Shown piece by piece: positions 18,581 to 26,346 of a stretch of 64,000 nt of DNA. Position 1 is the stretch's first letter. The number at the start of each line of letters is the position of its first letter. The stretch comes from Deltaproteobacteria bacterium (GTDB lineage: Bacteria > Lernaellota > Lernaellaia > JACKCT01): positions 248,001-312,000 of the forward strand of contig JACKCT010000001.1 of NCBI GenBank assembly GCA_020633895.1, given 5' to 3'. Made by a program: the position numbers and the translations under genes. The notes beneath the pieces are model-generated. The model worked only from the letters and a program-made list of their open reading frames with translations. It made no database searches and had not been told where the DNA came from.

Positions 18581-20008
18581 TTAGTCGAACACGGCGATCG
18601 ACACGCCCTGGCTCTTGGATTTCCAGTTGCGCACGGTCAGTTGGCGGCCGTTGAAGACCAGCGGAATCGCCCGGGGAGTCGACGCGTCGATGTAGTGGTC
18701 CACGCCCTGCAGGAACGGGCTGTTCCACACCAGCTTGTTGTATCGCTCGTAGCTGGATTCCTTGTCGCCGTCGGTGTCGAAATAGAAGATCGCGATCGTC
18801 GTGTTCTCCGGCGCGGCGATGTCCTCGGTGGCCATGTCGTGTCCGTCGATGGTGAAGGTATCGCGCTCGTACACCAGCGCCTGATTGGCGGTGAAACTCA
18901 CGACCACCGCGTGGTCGTCGGCGAATTCGACGTCTTCGAGCAGCTTGCCGGCAAACGTGTCTTCCGGCGGCAGGGTGCGCAGGTAGACCAGATCATTGGA
19001 ACGCACAAACGGCTCGCGGTAGTAGTGCACCGACAGGCCGTCTTCGCCCACGTTGCTGACATGGAATTCGTAGTAGGTGTTCGGTTCGGCGTTAAAGGGG
19101 CCGTAGTAACCTTCCGCGTCGCTGTGGAACTCCGCCAGCGCCTTGGAGGCCAAGCGCTCGCCCGTGGCCGGATCGACGGCGTAGACCTTGACGATCGCGT
19201 CCGCCTGGGGCTCGTTCGCGCCGAGGGAGAGCACGCGGCCGGACAGTTCAATTGTCGATGAAGGCACGATGTCGGTCGTCGTCGGTTCTTCGCCGTCGTT
19301 GAAGAATTTGTACATCTCCTCGAATGCCTCGGGGGAGGTGGCGACCTGATAATGGTCCTGGTCCATCAGGTCCACGTTGGTCGCCCCGGCCACGACCTTG
19401 TCGTCGATGATCGTGTCGGCTTCGGAGTAGAGGTTGAGAATCGGCGCCGCGTCCGGCGGGTCGTCGCTGCCCGAACTGGCGATATGCGCATAGTGGGCGA
19501 TCTTCGGGCCGTAGTCCTCGTCCTCCAGAATATAGAAGCCGTAGCCGCCGCCCATGGAATGTCCGGCCAGGTCGATCTGGTCCACGCCGGTCTCTTCCAG
19601 CACGTCGTCAATCAGGTTGCGCAATGCGAGGCGGTTTTGCGTGGGCAGGAAGGCGAGGGTGTCGTAGTCGAAGGTCCAGATGCGGTCCAGGCAATAGCCG
19701 TTGGACGCGAAACGCATGGACGTGTTGGCGTAGGTGTCGCTGGCGGCCAGGTAGCCGTGCATCAGGATCATGGGGCGGGTCGTCTCGTCGCACGGCGGCT
19801 CGGTGTCGTCATCGCCCGTATCGTCGTCCCCCGTGTCGTCGTCCGAGTCATCGTCGCTATCGTCGTCATCGACATCGTCATCCGACGCGTCGTCGTCGTC
19901 ATCGTCGTCGCCGCCGCCGCAAGCGATTGTCCCCATCGTGTAAAACGCGAGCAGCAAAGCGAGCACCAAGGCTGCCATGGACCATCGTTGAACATTCATA
20001 TGAGCCAT
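18581..20008 (-). CDS. Asp-stalk lipoprotein with lipase-type alpha/beta hydrolase domain
   Basis: About 475 residues. The signal peptide ends at TIAC, followed by GGGDDDDDDD and a ~45-residue Asp-rich stretch before the folded part. The hydrolase domain carries HGYLAASDTY and the nucleophile motif GHSMGGG (Ser151), and resembles triacylglycerol lipases. The C-terminal ~230 residues look like beta-rich carboxypeptidase-regulatory or immunoglobulin-like modules. The upstream start is uncertain: ATG 20008 or 19999, both ahead of a good signal peptide. A second lipoprotein at 50893-53295 has the same kind of stalk. Confidence 0.75.
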   Translation of the reverse strand: MAHMNVQRWSMAALVLALLLAFYTMGTIACGGGDDDDDDDASDDDVDDDDSDDDSDDDTGDDDTGDDDTEPPCDETTRPMILMHGYLAASDTYANTSMRFASNGYCLDRIWTFDYDTLAFLPTQNRLALRNLIDDVLEETGVDQIDLAGHSMGGGYGFYILEDEDYGPKIAHYAHIASSGSDDPPDAAPILNLYSEADTIIDDKVVAGATNVDLMDQDHYQVATSPEAFEEMYKFFNDGEEPTTTDIVPSSTIELSGRVLSLGANEPQADAIVKVYAVDPATGERLASKALAEFHSDAEGYYGPFNAEPNTYYEFHVSNVGEDGLSVHYYREPFVRSNDLVYLRTLPPEDTFAGKLLEDVEFADDHAVVVSFTANQALVYERDTFTIDGHDMATEDIAAPENTTIAIFYFDTDGDKESSYERYNKLVWNSPFLQGVDHYIDASTPRAIPLVFNGRQLTVRNWKSKSQGVSIAVFD

Positions 20009-20177
20009 CCCGAGATTCGATTGGTCAAGTGCGTAGTTTCCCATGGGAAGCGTAGGAAAGGCAACGGGAGACCGACTGTCCACCAAGGGAGCTTACGCCC
20101 CCTTGCCCCTGTCCGAGCCGCGTCGTACAGTGCCCGCCCCATAACGCTCGCCGCCGAGGCGCTCACGGAGCCGGTAC

Positions 20178-20633
20178 ATGGACCAGACCCTCGAAGGATT
20201 TCCCGTGGTCATCGAATTCCCCGTCAAATGGGGCGAGATGGACCTGTTCAACCACGTCAACAACGTGGCCTATTTTCGCTACATGGAATCGGCGCGCATC
20301 GCCTATTTCGAAAAGTCAGGGATCTGGACCGCCGGCGAGGAGATGATCATCGGGCCGATCCTGGCCTCCACCGGCTGCCGATTCCGCGCGCCGATCAACT
20401 ACCCGGACACGTTGCGCGTCGGCGCCCGCGCCTACGACATCGAAGTGGACCGTTTCAAAACCGAATACCGCATCGTCAGCACCGCCCAAGACAAGACGGT
20501 TGCCTACGGCGACGGCCTGATCGTCTCCTACGATTACAAAAACAACGTGAAAGTCGACCTGCCCGAGACCTGGGTCAAGGCCATCTCCGAATTGCAGGAC
20601 GGCGACGTCAACGACGCGCGCAATCGGCGATAG
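20178..20633 (+). CDS. Hotdog-fold acyl-CoA thioesterase
   Basis: A 151-residue single-domain protein of the 4-hydroxybenzoyl-CoA thioesterase/YbgC type. The N-terminal motif EMDLFNHVNNVAYFRYMESAR includes the catalytic Asp22 seen in this family. It probably hydrolyses acyl-CoA; the substrate cannot be read from sequence. The ATG start has GGAG seven bases upstream. It is divergent from the lipase gene and has no same-strand partner. Confidence 0.88.
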   Translation: MDQTLEGFPVVIEFPVKWGEMDLFNHVNNVAYFRYMESARIAYFEKSGIWTAGEEMIIGPILASTGCRFRAPINYPDTLRVGARAYDIEVDRFKTEYRIVSTAQDKTVAYGDGLIVSYDYKNNVKVDLPETWVKAISELQDGDVNDARNRR

Positions 20634-20693
20634 CCGTTGTGCGTCGGACTAGGGAACAAGTATCTTTTGCCCCCCCCCACCAACATCAGACGG

Positions 20694-20786
20694 TGTCATC
20701 CTGAACGCAGTGAAGGATCTCTCGTACTCTTTTCGCGCCATATTATGACAACGGACGAGAGGTTCCTCGCTGCGCTCGGAATGACA
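20694..20786. repeat. TGTCATCCTGA inverted-repeat element (MITE/REP-like)
   Basis: A 93-base element with long imperfect inverted halves: TGTCATCCTGAACGCAGTGA on the left, and CGAGAGGTTCCTCGCTGCGC followed by TCGGAATGACA on the right. This ending sequence is a very common dispersed repeat of many bacterial genomes. A short remnant with the same ends lies at 26245-26265. No transposase is nearby. Confidence 0.8.
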
Positions 20787-20869
20787 ACGAATAATGACAA
20801 GTCGCAACACCATGTGGCGTTCGCGTTGGCGTTCGCGTTAGTGGGGTCGATTTCGTTGTAGAAGAAACG

Positions 20870-21232
20870 TTACGCCAAATAACTCTGAATACGCTTGGCG
20901 AAGAGGCTGTTGGGCATGACTTCGTCGAAGCCAGCGCTCTTGGCGGCGTCGAACAGATCGGTCTTGGTGTGAGACCCGAACGCCAGGAGTTCCGAGCCCT
21001 TGAACGCCTCGCCGATCTTCGCCAGATCCGCCTTCATATCCGCCGTTTTGGCCGCCATGTCCACGACCACGCGACGCACATGCGTGTTACCGGCCAGTTG
21101 CAGCAGATCGTGCAGCGTTCGGACCACGCGCACCGGTGCGTCGGTCGCGTTGCGGATGCGCGAGGACATCATCAGATCGTCGCACCAGACGAGGATCACC
21201 GCTTCCTGCTTGTTGTAGTCGTCATGTGTCAT
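20870..21232 (-). CDS. Receiver-fold protein with atypical active site
   Basis: About 120 residues with the beta/alpha pattern of response-regulator receivers: AVILVWCDD at strand 1, RRVVVDM at strand 3, ELLAFGSH at strand 4 and VMPNSLF at strand 5. The acidic pair and central Asp are present, but the conserved Lys-Pro after strand 5 is Met-Pro, so phosphorylation signalling is doubtful. An in-frame ATG at 21319 overlaps the upstream stop codon as ATGA and would add 29 residues; neither start has a clear ribosome site. Likely cotranscribed with the peptidase gene. Confidence 0.6.
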   Translation of the reverse strand: MTHDDYNKQEAVILVWCDDLMMSSRIRNATDAPVRVVRTLHDLLQLAGNTHVRRVVVDMAAKTADMKADLAKIGEAFKGSELLAFGSHTKTDLFDAAKSAGFDEVMPNSLFAKRIQSYLA

Positions 21233-21315
21233 GATTCGAGTCTGATGACCGCCGTCCAATTTGGCAAGCCCAATCGACGGCCCCGCGCCCGATTCGACCC
21301 GGGCCGTGAGATCCC

Positions 21316-21990
21316 TCATTGATTCGGTGACGCGGACGTTTGTCCGTATTGTTCGAGGGGCAAGGTGTCCAGGATGTGGGGTTGGCCGCCGCACTGGGCG
21401 TAGCCTTTTTTGAGGGCCTCGACCCGCTTGGTCCAGTCGGGATGGGAGTGGGTCGGGCTTTGGGCCAGGGCCTGCAACACGCCGGACGTATCCCGCTGCG
21501 GCATGTTGAGTTTCGCCAGCGCGCACCCGGCCCACGAGTCGGCGCGCAGCTCCCGATCCCACGAGTTGTGCATCCAGCCGACGTTACCGCGACGAAAATC
21601 GAGCAGATGCCCCAGTTCGTGGGCGAAGACCCCAAGCGGCGCGCTCGGGCCGTAGATCTTCATGATCGTGTCCATGAACGTGGGCGAATAAATCAGCCGC
21701 GCCCCTCGCAACTGCACCACCATGGCGGCCGTCGGGACCGTGATGTTACGCGTGAGTTTGATGGGCCCGCAGCTTGCGTCGCAAAGGGCGTCGTAGACGC
21801 GGCGGAATTGGGATTCTTCCAGCGCGGACGGGGCGTGGTCATGGATCGGGTTGTAGGCCGTGGCCGGCCCGACGATCAGATCCTTGACCTCCTGGCCGAA
21901 GACCGCCGTCGCGACGACCAACAAGGCCAGCGCGGCCAAGCAAGCCGGTAACGCGAGGCGGCGACGCCGATGGAGAACGCGTGGTTTCAT
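21316..21990 (-). CDS. Secreted HExxH zinc metallopeptidase
   Basis: A 224-residue protein with a signal peptide (Arg-rich start, hydrophobic 13-32, cleavage probably near Gly32). The zinc motif is VFAHELGHLLDF (His124, Glu125, His128). A downstream ELRADSWAGCAL supplies the probable third ligand, as in M48-like or related gluzincins. The mature part has four Cys residues, in DALCDASCG, GCALAK and AQCGG, that could form disulfides outside the cytoplasm. The target is unknown. Confidence 0.78.
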   Translation of the reverse strand: MKPRVLHRRRRLALPACLAALALLVVATAVFGQEVKDLIVGPATAYNPIHDHAPSALEESQFRRVYDALCDASCGPIKLTRNITVPTAAMVVQLRGARLIYSPTFMDTIMKIYGPSAPLGVFAHELGHLLDFRRGNVGWMHNSWDRELRADSWAGCALAKLNMPQRDTSGVLQALAQSPTHSHPDWTKRVEALKKGYAQCGGQPHILDTLPLEQYGQTSASPNQ

Positions 21991-22045
21991 CGACGCCGTT
22001 TATACACCAATCGCGGCGAACTCTGAAATTGAATCGGGAATCCCG

Positions 22046-23524
22046 TCAGGACGCGAAGCGCTCCAAGTAGGGCTCGACGCGGAATTTGCGCTTTGTGTTT
22101 TTCGAACTCATGTAACGCACCTTGCCGTAGATCGGCCGCTCCGGCCCCCACGCCCGGTCGAAGCGCCCCATCGTCCAAAAGATCCCGCTGTACGAATTGG
22201 GATTGCGTCCGTCCAGGGCGTATTTGTTGTTGAGCTCGATGAGATATTCCGCCGCGGCCTCGGGCGTCGGCGTCCATTCCAGCACCTTCTTGCCCCACAA
22301 CATGCGCAGGTAATTGTGGATGCGTCCCTCCCGCAGCAACTGGCGCTGGGCGGCGTTCCACAGATCGTCGTGCGTCCCGGCGGCTTCGAGCGTCTTGAGA
22401 TCGTAGATGTGCTTGCGATTGTCCCGGATGTGATCCAGGAGCGTCTCCTTGGCCCAATCGGGCAGTGTGGCGAATTGGTCGTAGTCGTCCGGATGGTGGA
22501 AGCAGAAGTTGTATCCGATCTCCCGCCACGTCACCAATTCGTCCAAAAATGCCTCGGACGCTTCGGACAAACCCCACCAGCCACGCCGTCGCCCCAACGC
22601 GCGGAACGACACGTCTTCCCAATTCCAATTCTCGCGACGGAAGATTTCGGCAACAACCTGATGGACGCCCACATATCCGAAATGCAGATAGGGCGACAGA
22701 CCGCTGGCGACGTCTTCTTCCGGCCGATTGCGCAATTCGGCGTATTTGTTCAGGCGCGAATCGAGAAAACGATGCAGCACCCGTTCGCCTTCCTCCGATC
22801 CGCCGCGCTCCTCCACCGGGCCGACATTCTGATCGATCGGCAGCTTCGCGAGCAGGTCGGCGTACGGCGCTTCGAGCATCGCCGGTGTTGCGAGCGGCCA
22901 GCGCTTGGCGACTTCCTTGGGAATCTTCGCGGCGGGCAGGTGGCGGATCTTCTCCAGCGGTTCGGCCAAGGGGAACAGATGCAGATGGGGTTTGAGGGTT
23001 TTTTGCAGATGGCGGCGAAAGGAGGCGGCTGTCGTGAAATCCCGATCCGCCTCGCGCAGCGGCAACAGACCGTTGCCGTCCACCTGCTCCAGGCGGACGT
23101 TCAATTTCCGGCCCGCCGCCGCGACCATGCGGGGAAGGAAGAAGCAGGGAAACTCGTCCGTTACCACGACGCACGCCCTCTCGGCCAGCGTTTCCAACAG
23201 ACCCGAGCCTTCGCCGTGGTCGCGTTCCAGATAGGGATAGTACGTCACGCCCGCCGCGCCGAAGGCCCGCGCGTTGGTCGCCATGCCGTCCATAATGAAA
23301 CGATGCAGTCGCGCGCTCGCCCAGTTGTACCCGACGCGAAGCGCCTCCAACACGAGCAACGGCTTGCCCAAGCGATGGGCGTGCCGAACGGCATGCTGTA
23401 GGCCGAAGTTCTCCCGGTGGCGGCGCTGGGCGACCATCCAATACACGACGAATTCGCCGTCCGGTCGGATCTCGCGGTCATTCACAGGACTTACCCGAGT
23501 CTCGGGGACAGACCAATCAGACAT
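22046..23524 (-). CDS. phr: Class II cyclobutane pyrimidine dimer photolyase
   Basis: About 492 residues. An N-terminal photolyase alpha/beta domain opens with VVYWMVAQRRHRENFGLQ. The C-terminal FAD-binding region carries the class II signature region LWGKKVLEWTPTPEAAAEYL, then NNKYALDGRNPNSYSGIFW and PIYGKVRYM. It repairs UV-induced dimers in DNA using light, with FAD as cofactor. ATG at 23524 follows GGGAGAA and overlaps the end of the upstream gene by eight bases, so the two are translationally coupled. Confidence 0.93.
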   Translation of the reverse strand: MSDWSVPETRVSPVNDREIRPDGEFVVYWMVAQRRHRENFGLQHAVRHAHRLGKPLLVLEALRVGYNWASARLHRFIMDGMATNARAFGAAGVTYYPYLERDHGEGSGLLETLAERACVVVTDEFPCFFLPRMVAAAGRKLNVRLEQVDGNGLLPLREADRDFTTAASFRRHLQKTLKPHLHLFPLAEPLEKIRHLPAAKIPKEVAKRWPLATPAMLEAPYADLLAKLPIDQNVGPVEERGGSEEGERVLHRFLDSRLNKYAELRNRPEEDVASGLSPYLHFGYVGVHQVVAEIFRRENWNWEDVSFRALGRRRGWWGLSEASEAFLDELVTWREIGYNFCFHHPDDYDQFATLPDWAKETLLDHIRDNRKHIYDLKTLEAAGTHDDLWNAAQRQLLREGRIHNYLRMLWGKKVLEWTPTPEAAAEYLIELNNKYALDGRNPNSYSGIFWTMGRFDRAWGPERPIYGKVRYMSSKNTKRKFRVEPYLERFAS

Positions 23525-24170
23525 AGCAGGAATTCTCCCGGCCGGTCGGCGCAAACGACGCCGAGGCATGTTGGCGATAGGACAGCAGATCGCGTTTGAA
23601 GCCCTCGTCCATCGGGTCGTCCCCCAGCCAGATGAGGAAGATCGCCTCGGCGAAGTCGCGCCCCGGAATGGTGCCCAGGGGGCGGTCGTTGAGGGCGAGG
23701 GTGGTGCCGACGTCGGGCAGGTAGGTCAGGGTGTAGCGATCGCCGGAACGCACATCGCGGTAGAAGGAATTGAAGCGATCAATGCGATCCTTGAGCTTGG
23801 CGTAGGTGCTGAAATCGACGTTCCGCCGGATGCCTTGGTGCGTGACCTCGGCGAAATCCTCGGCGTCGACGGAGAGGAAGTAGCTCAGTTCAAGCTGCTT
23901 GGGCACGTCCGGAGAGAGGGGATCGCGGTCAAGATGCCGCGGATCCACGTACAAGGCCCCGGCCACGACTTTTATGGTCGCCAGATAGCGAAACAGGCTC
24001 GTCCCCTGTAAACGCAGTTCATTTCCGTCCACATTTTTATTGACGGAAAATGACTGCCCGGCGACTGTGGCGCTCCAAGCCTCGGGAGCATTCCAGGACC
24101 ACCAGACTGCGGCTATTCCAAGAGTTACGGCTATATTTCTGAGAAAAATTTTGGAAATCATAAAAGCCAT
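23517..24170 (-). CDS. Periplasmic chalcone-isomerase-like protein
   Basis: A 217-residue protein with a signal peptide (cleavage probably after AWSA, about residue 33). The chalcone-isomerase-like fold is indicated by GNELRLQGTSLFRYLATIKVVAGALYV and by the later GTTLALNDRPLGTIPGRDFAEAIFLIWLG. Bacterial members of this family are not flavonoid enzymes; their roles are mostly unknown. Start ATG 24170, or 24161 nine bases in. It overlaps the photolyase by eight bases. A TTGACA at 24243-24238 (minus strand) may be part of its promoter. Confidence 0.78.
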   Translation of the reverse strand: MAFMISKIFLRNIAVTLGIAAVWWSWNAPEAWSATVAGQSFSVNKNVDGNELRLQGTSLFRYLATIKVVAGALYVDPRHLDRDPLSPDVPKQLELSYFLSVDAEDFAEVTHQGIRRNVDFSTYAKLKDRIDRFNSFYRDVRSGDRYTLTYLPDVGTTLALNDRPLGTIPGRDFAEAIFLIWLGDDPMDEGFKRDLLSYRQHASASFAPTGRENSCYV

Positions 24171-24405
24171 CTTCCAGCCGACCGGCCATGTTTTGTCGCC
24201 CGTCTCACGCGCCCATGTTGGGAGAGAATCTCATGGATGTCAAGAAAAAATAAATTTTATTTAGACAATAATTCTATTATGTCCAGATAAGTGGCGCAGG
24301 CCAAAAGTCCGTACCTTGACGCTTGCTCGCTCGCGACGAAGATAAAGACCTCGATTTCATTTGGGGTTTTCGTTCGGATTTTCCGGTCGCGTGAAGGAGT
24401 GCGCC
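24171..24405. promoter_or_regulatory. AT-rich divergent promoter region
   Basis: The region separates the chalcone-isomerase-like gene (-) from the first BASS transporter (+). It contains a markedly AT-rich core (24246-24290) with a near-palindrome, GACAATAATTCTATTATGTC, and a second short AT palindrome just before it. TTGACA on the minus strand (24243-24238) is a perfect -35 hexamer. The -10 elements are not clear on either strand. Confidence 0.35.
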
Positions 24406-25347
24406 GTGACGCGCAAGATCATTGAGGTGTTTCCCGTTTGGCTCGCGCTCGTGACGCTGGCGTCATTTTACGTGCCGGAAGCGTTCATCCCGATGAAACC
24501 GGCGATTGTGCCGCTGCTGGGCGTCATCATGTTCGGCATGGGCACGACGCTGACGGCCGAGAGCTTCATGGACGTGGTGCGTCGGCCGTCGGCGGTGGCC
24601 CTGGGCGTCGCGATGCAGTTCGCGCTGATGCCGTTTTTCGCGTGGGTGGTGTGGAAGGTGCTCGATTTGCCGCTGGAGGTAGCGACCGGCCTGGTGCTCG
24701 TGGGCTGTTGTCCGGGCGGAACGGCGTCAAACGTGATGACCTACCTGGCCAAGGGCGACGTGGCGCTGTCCATCACCCTCACGGCCGTGTCCACCGTTGT
24801 CGCCGTCGTCCTGACGCCCCTTCTGACGGATTTTTACATCGGCCGCCAGGTTCCGGTGCCGGTCGGTGACATGATGCTGAGCATCTTCAAGATCGTCATC
24901 GTGCCCGTCGTGGCGGGGGCGGCGGTGCATCGGTTCCTGGATAAACGACGTCCCCAACTGCTCGAAGCGTTTCCGCTGGTGTCGGTCGTCGCGCTGGTGC
25001 TGATCATCGGCATCATCGTCGCCCTCAACGAGCCGCGCATCCGCACCGGCGGGGCGTTGGTGATCGCGGGCGTGGTGCTGCACAACGCACTCGGCCTGAC
25101 GGCGGGGTACGCGATTCCACGGGCGTTGGGCCTGGGAGAGAAGAGGGCGCGAACCCTGGCCATCGAAGTGGGGATGCAGAATTCCGGCCTGGCCGTCGCA
25201 CTGTCGGTGCAATATTTCACCGCCCTGGCGGCGCTGCCCGGCGCGCTGTTCAGCGTTTGGCACAATGTGTCGGGATCGCTGCTGGCCCATCTCTGGGCCC
25301 GGCGGGAGATCGACGAGGCCGAGCCGCAAGCCGCCTCGGAGGGATGA
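24406..25347 (+). CDS. Bile acid:sodium symporter (BASS) family transporter 1
   Basis: A 313-residue integral membrane protein with about ten helices and the BASS hallmarks: GCCPGGTASNVMTYLAKGD in the first crossover region and EVGMQNSGLAVAL in the second. BASS proteins take up organic anions (bile acids, pyruvate, pantothenate and others) with Na+. GTG at 24406 is preferred, since AAGGAG lies six bases upstream. It is followed by a good terminator at 25380-25404. It resembles BASS transporter 2 at 28185. Confidence 0.88.
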   Translation: MTRKIIEVFPVWLALVTLASFYVPEAFIPMKPAIVPLLGVIMFGMGTTLTAESFMDVVRRPSAVALGVAMQFALMPFFAWVVWKVLDLPLEVATGLVLVGCCPGGTASNVMTYLAKGDVALSITLTAVSTVVAVVLTPLLTDFYIGRQVPVPVGDMMLSIFKIVIVPVVAGAAVHRFLDKRRPQLLEAFPLVSVVALVLIIGIIVALNEPRIRTGGALVIAGVVLHNALGLTAGYAIPRALGLGEKRARTLAIEVGMQNSGLAVALSVQYFTALAALPGALFSVWHNVSGSLLAHLWARREIDEAEPQAASEG

Positions 25348-25379
25348 CGCCGGGAATCCCATTCGACAAATCCACGGAG

Positions 25380-25404
25380 CCGCGGCCATCCGGTCGCGGT
25401 TTTT
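25380..25404 (+). terminator. Rho-independent terminator after BASS transporter 1
   Basis: An eight-pair GC stem (25380-25387 with 25392-25399, one G-U pair) and a four-base loop are followed by TTTTTC. It lies 32 bases after the BASS stop codon and should separate that gene from the TetR-led operon. Confidence 0.75.
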
Positions 25405-25437
25405 CTTTGCCGCGATTTCGACCTGGGAACTTGGTCC

Positions 25438-25480
25438 TTGACGACAAAAAATGAATCATGTTAAAAAAGTGAACATGATT
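25438..25480 (+). promoter_or_regulatory. Probable promoter and TetR operator
   Basis: A perfect nine-base inverted repeat, AATCATGTT (25454-25462) and AACATGATT (25472-25480), has a nine-base spacer. It overlaps the N-terminal codons of the TetR gene and lies just after a -35-like TTGACG (25438-25443). This is the layout expected of an autorepressing TetR operator. Confidence 0.55.
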
Positions 25481-26239
25481 AACGAAAGTGAAATATCCTC
25501 GCCGCGTGTCCGGCGCAAGCGCCTGGCGAAACGCACCGCGATCCTGGACGCGGCGATGGACCTGATCGAGGACAAGGGCCTGGAAGGCCTGACGTTGCAG
25601 GACGTGGCGGCGGCCATGGATTTCGCCCCGGCGGCGCTGTATCGCTACTTTCCGTCCAAGGACGCACTGGTCGGCGAATTGCAACGCCGGGTGGTGGAGC
25701 AATTCGGGGAATACGTGAGCGCGGCGCGCCTGTGGGCGAAACAGGCGGCCAAGGAACGACGGCTGTCCACATCGGCGGCGCGGCTGCTGCCGTTGGTGGC
25801 GATCGCCGGGTTTTACCGCGAATTTGCCGGACGCAACGAGGCGCGCTTCGGCCTGATCGCCTCGTCGTTGGGCGACCCGCGCAAGTTGATCGATGACGAC
25901 CAGGCCCGCCGTGTGTTGGGCGAGGCGACGCCGATCTTCGAGGCCGTGGCGGCGGACGTGGCGGCGGCCCAGCGGGCGAAGGTGCTGCGCGACGGCGACC
26001 CGTTTTTGCGGGCGGTGTCGTTTTGGGCGGCGCTCCACGGCGTGATGCAACTGCGCAAACTCTCGCGCCTGGACCCGAAGCGCCTGGCGATCGAGCCGCT
26101 GGCCGATGAACTGGTGCGCGGCCTTCTGCGGGGTTGGGGAGCGACGCGCGTCGGCGTGGGCAAGGCGCAGGCCGCGGCGGCGGATTTGGAATGGGACGCG
26201 CTGGCGGCGTTGGTGGAGAGCGAGGATGAGGAGACATAA
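25451..26239 (+). CDS. TetR/AcrR family transcriptional regulator
   Basis: Up to 262 residues. The N-terminal helix-turn-helix domain is typical: RTAILDAAMDLIEDKGLEGLTLQDVAAAMDFAPAALYRYFPSKDAL. The C-terminal ligand-binding region is not assignable to a ligand. No ribosome site precedes ATG 25451 or ATG 25475. Since a palindromic operator covers both, the true start may lie at 25475 or further in. It begins 47 bases after the BASS 1 terminator and 107 bases before the TPP enzyme, which it probably controls with the downstream genes. Confidence 0.87.
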   Translation: MNHVKKVNMINESEISSPRVRRKRLAKRTAILDAAMDLIEDKGLEGLTLQDVAAAMDFAPAALYRYFPSKDALVGELQRRVVEQFGEYVSAARLWAKQAAKERRLSTSAARLLPLVAIAGFYREFAGRNEARFGLIASSLGDPRKLIDDDQARRVLGEATPIFEAVAADVAAAQRAKVLRDGDPFLRAVSFWAALHGVMQLRKLSRLDPKRLAIEPLADELVRGLLRGWGATRVGVGKAQAAAADLEWDALAALVESEDEET

Positions 26240-26244
26240 CGGTT

Positions 26245-26265
26245 TGTCATTCTGAGCGGATGACA
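26245..26265. repeat. Short remnant of the TGTCAT...ATGACA element
   Basis: TGTCATTCTGAGCGGATGACA-like ends match the termini of the element at 20694-20786, but the middle is missing. It lies between the TetR and TPP enzyme genes. It is probably a decayed copy; it also forms a small hairpin. Confidence 0.5.
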
Positions 26266-26346
26266 GGCATTTTGCCGGTACGAAACGCATACGGCTCAAA
26301 CGATGAAACGCGGCGACATGGCGCCGCCCAAAAGGGGAATCGCATC

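Noticed and set aside
20637-20861. Small open frame across the inverted-repeat element
   Set aside because: It lies on the repeat, has no ribosome site and reads like the repeat translated.
26310-26327. Six-pair hairpin before the TPP enzyme ribosome site
   Set aside because: Short GC hairpins arise often by chance in this sequence; no sign of a riboswitch such as a TPP aptamer was seen.
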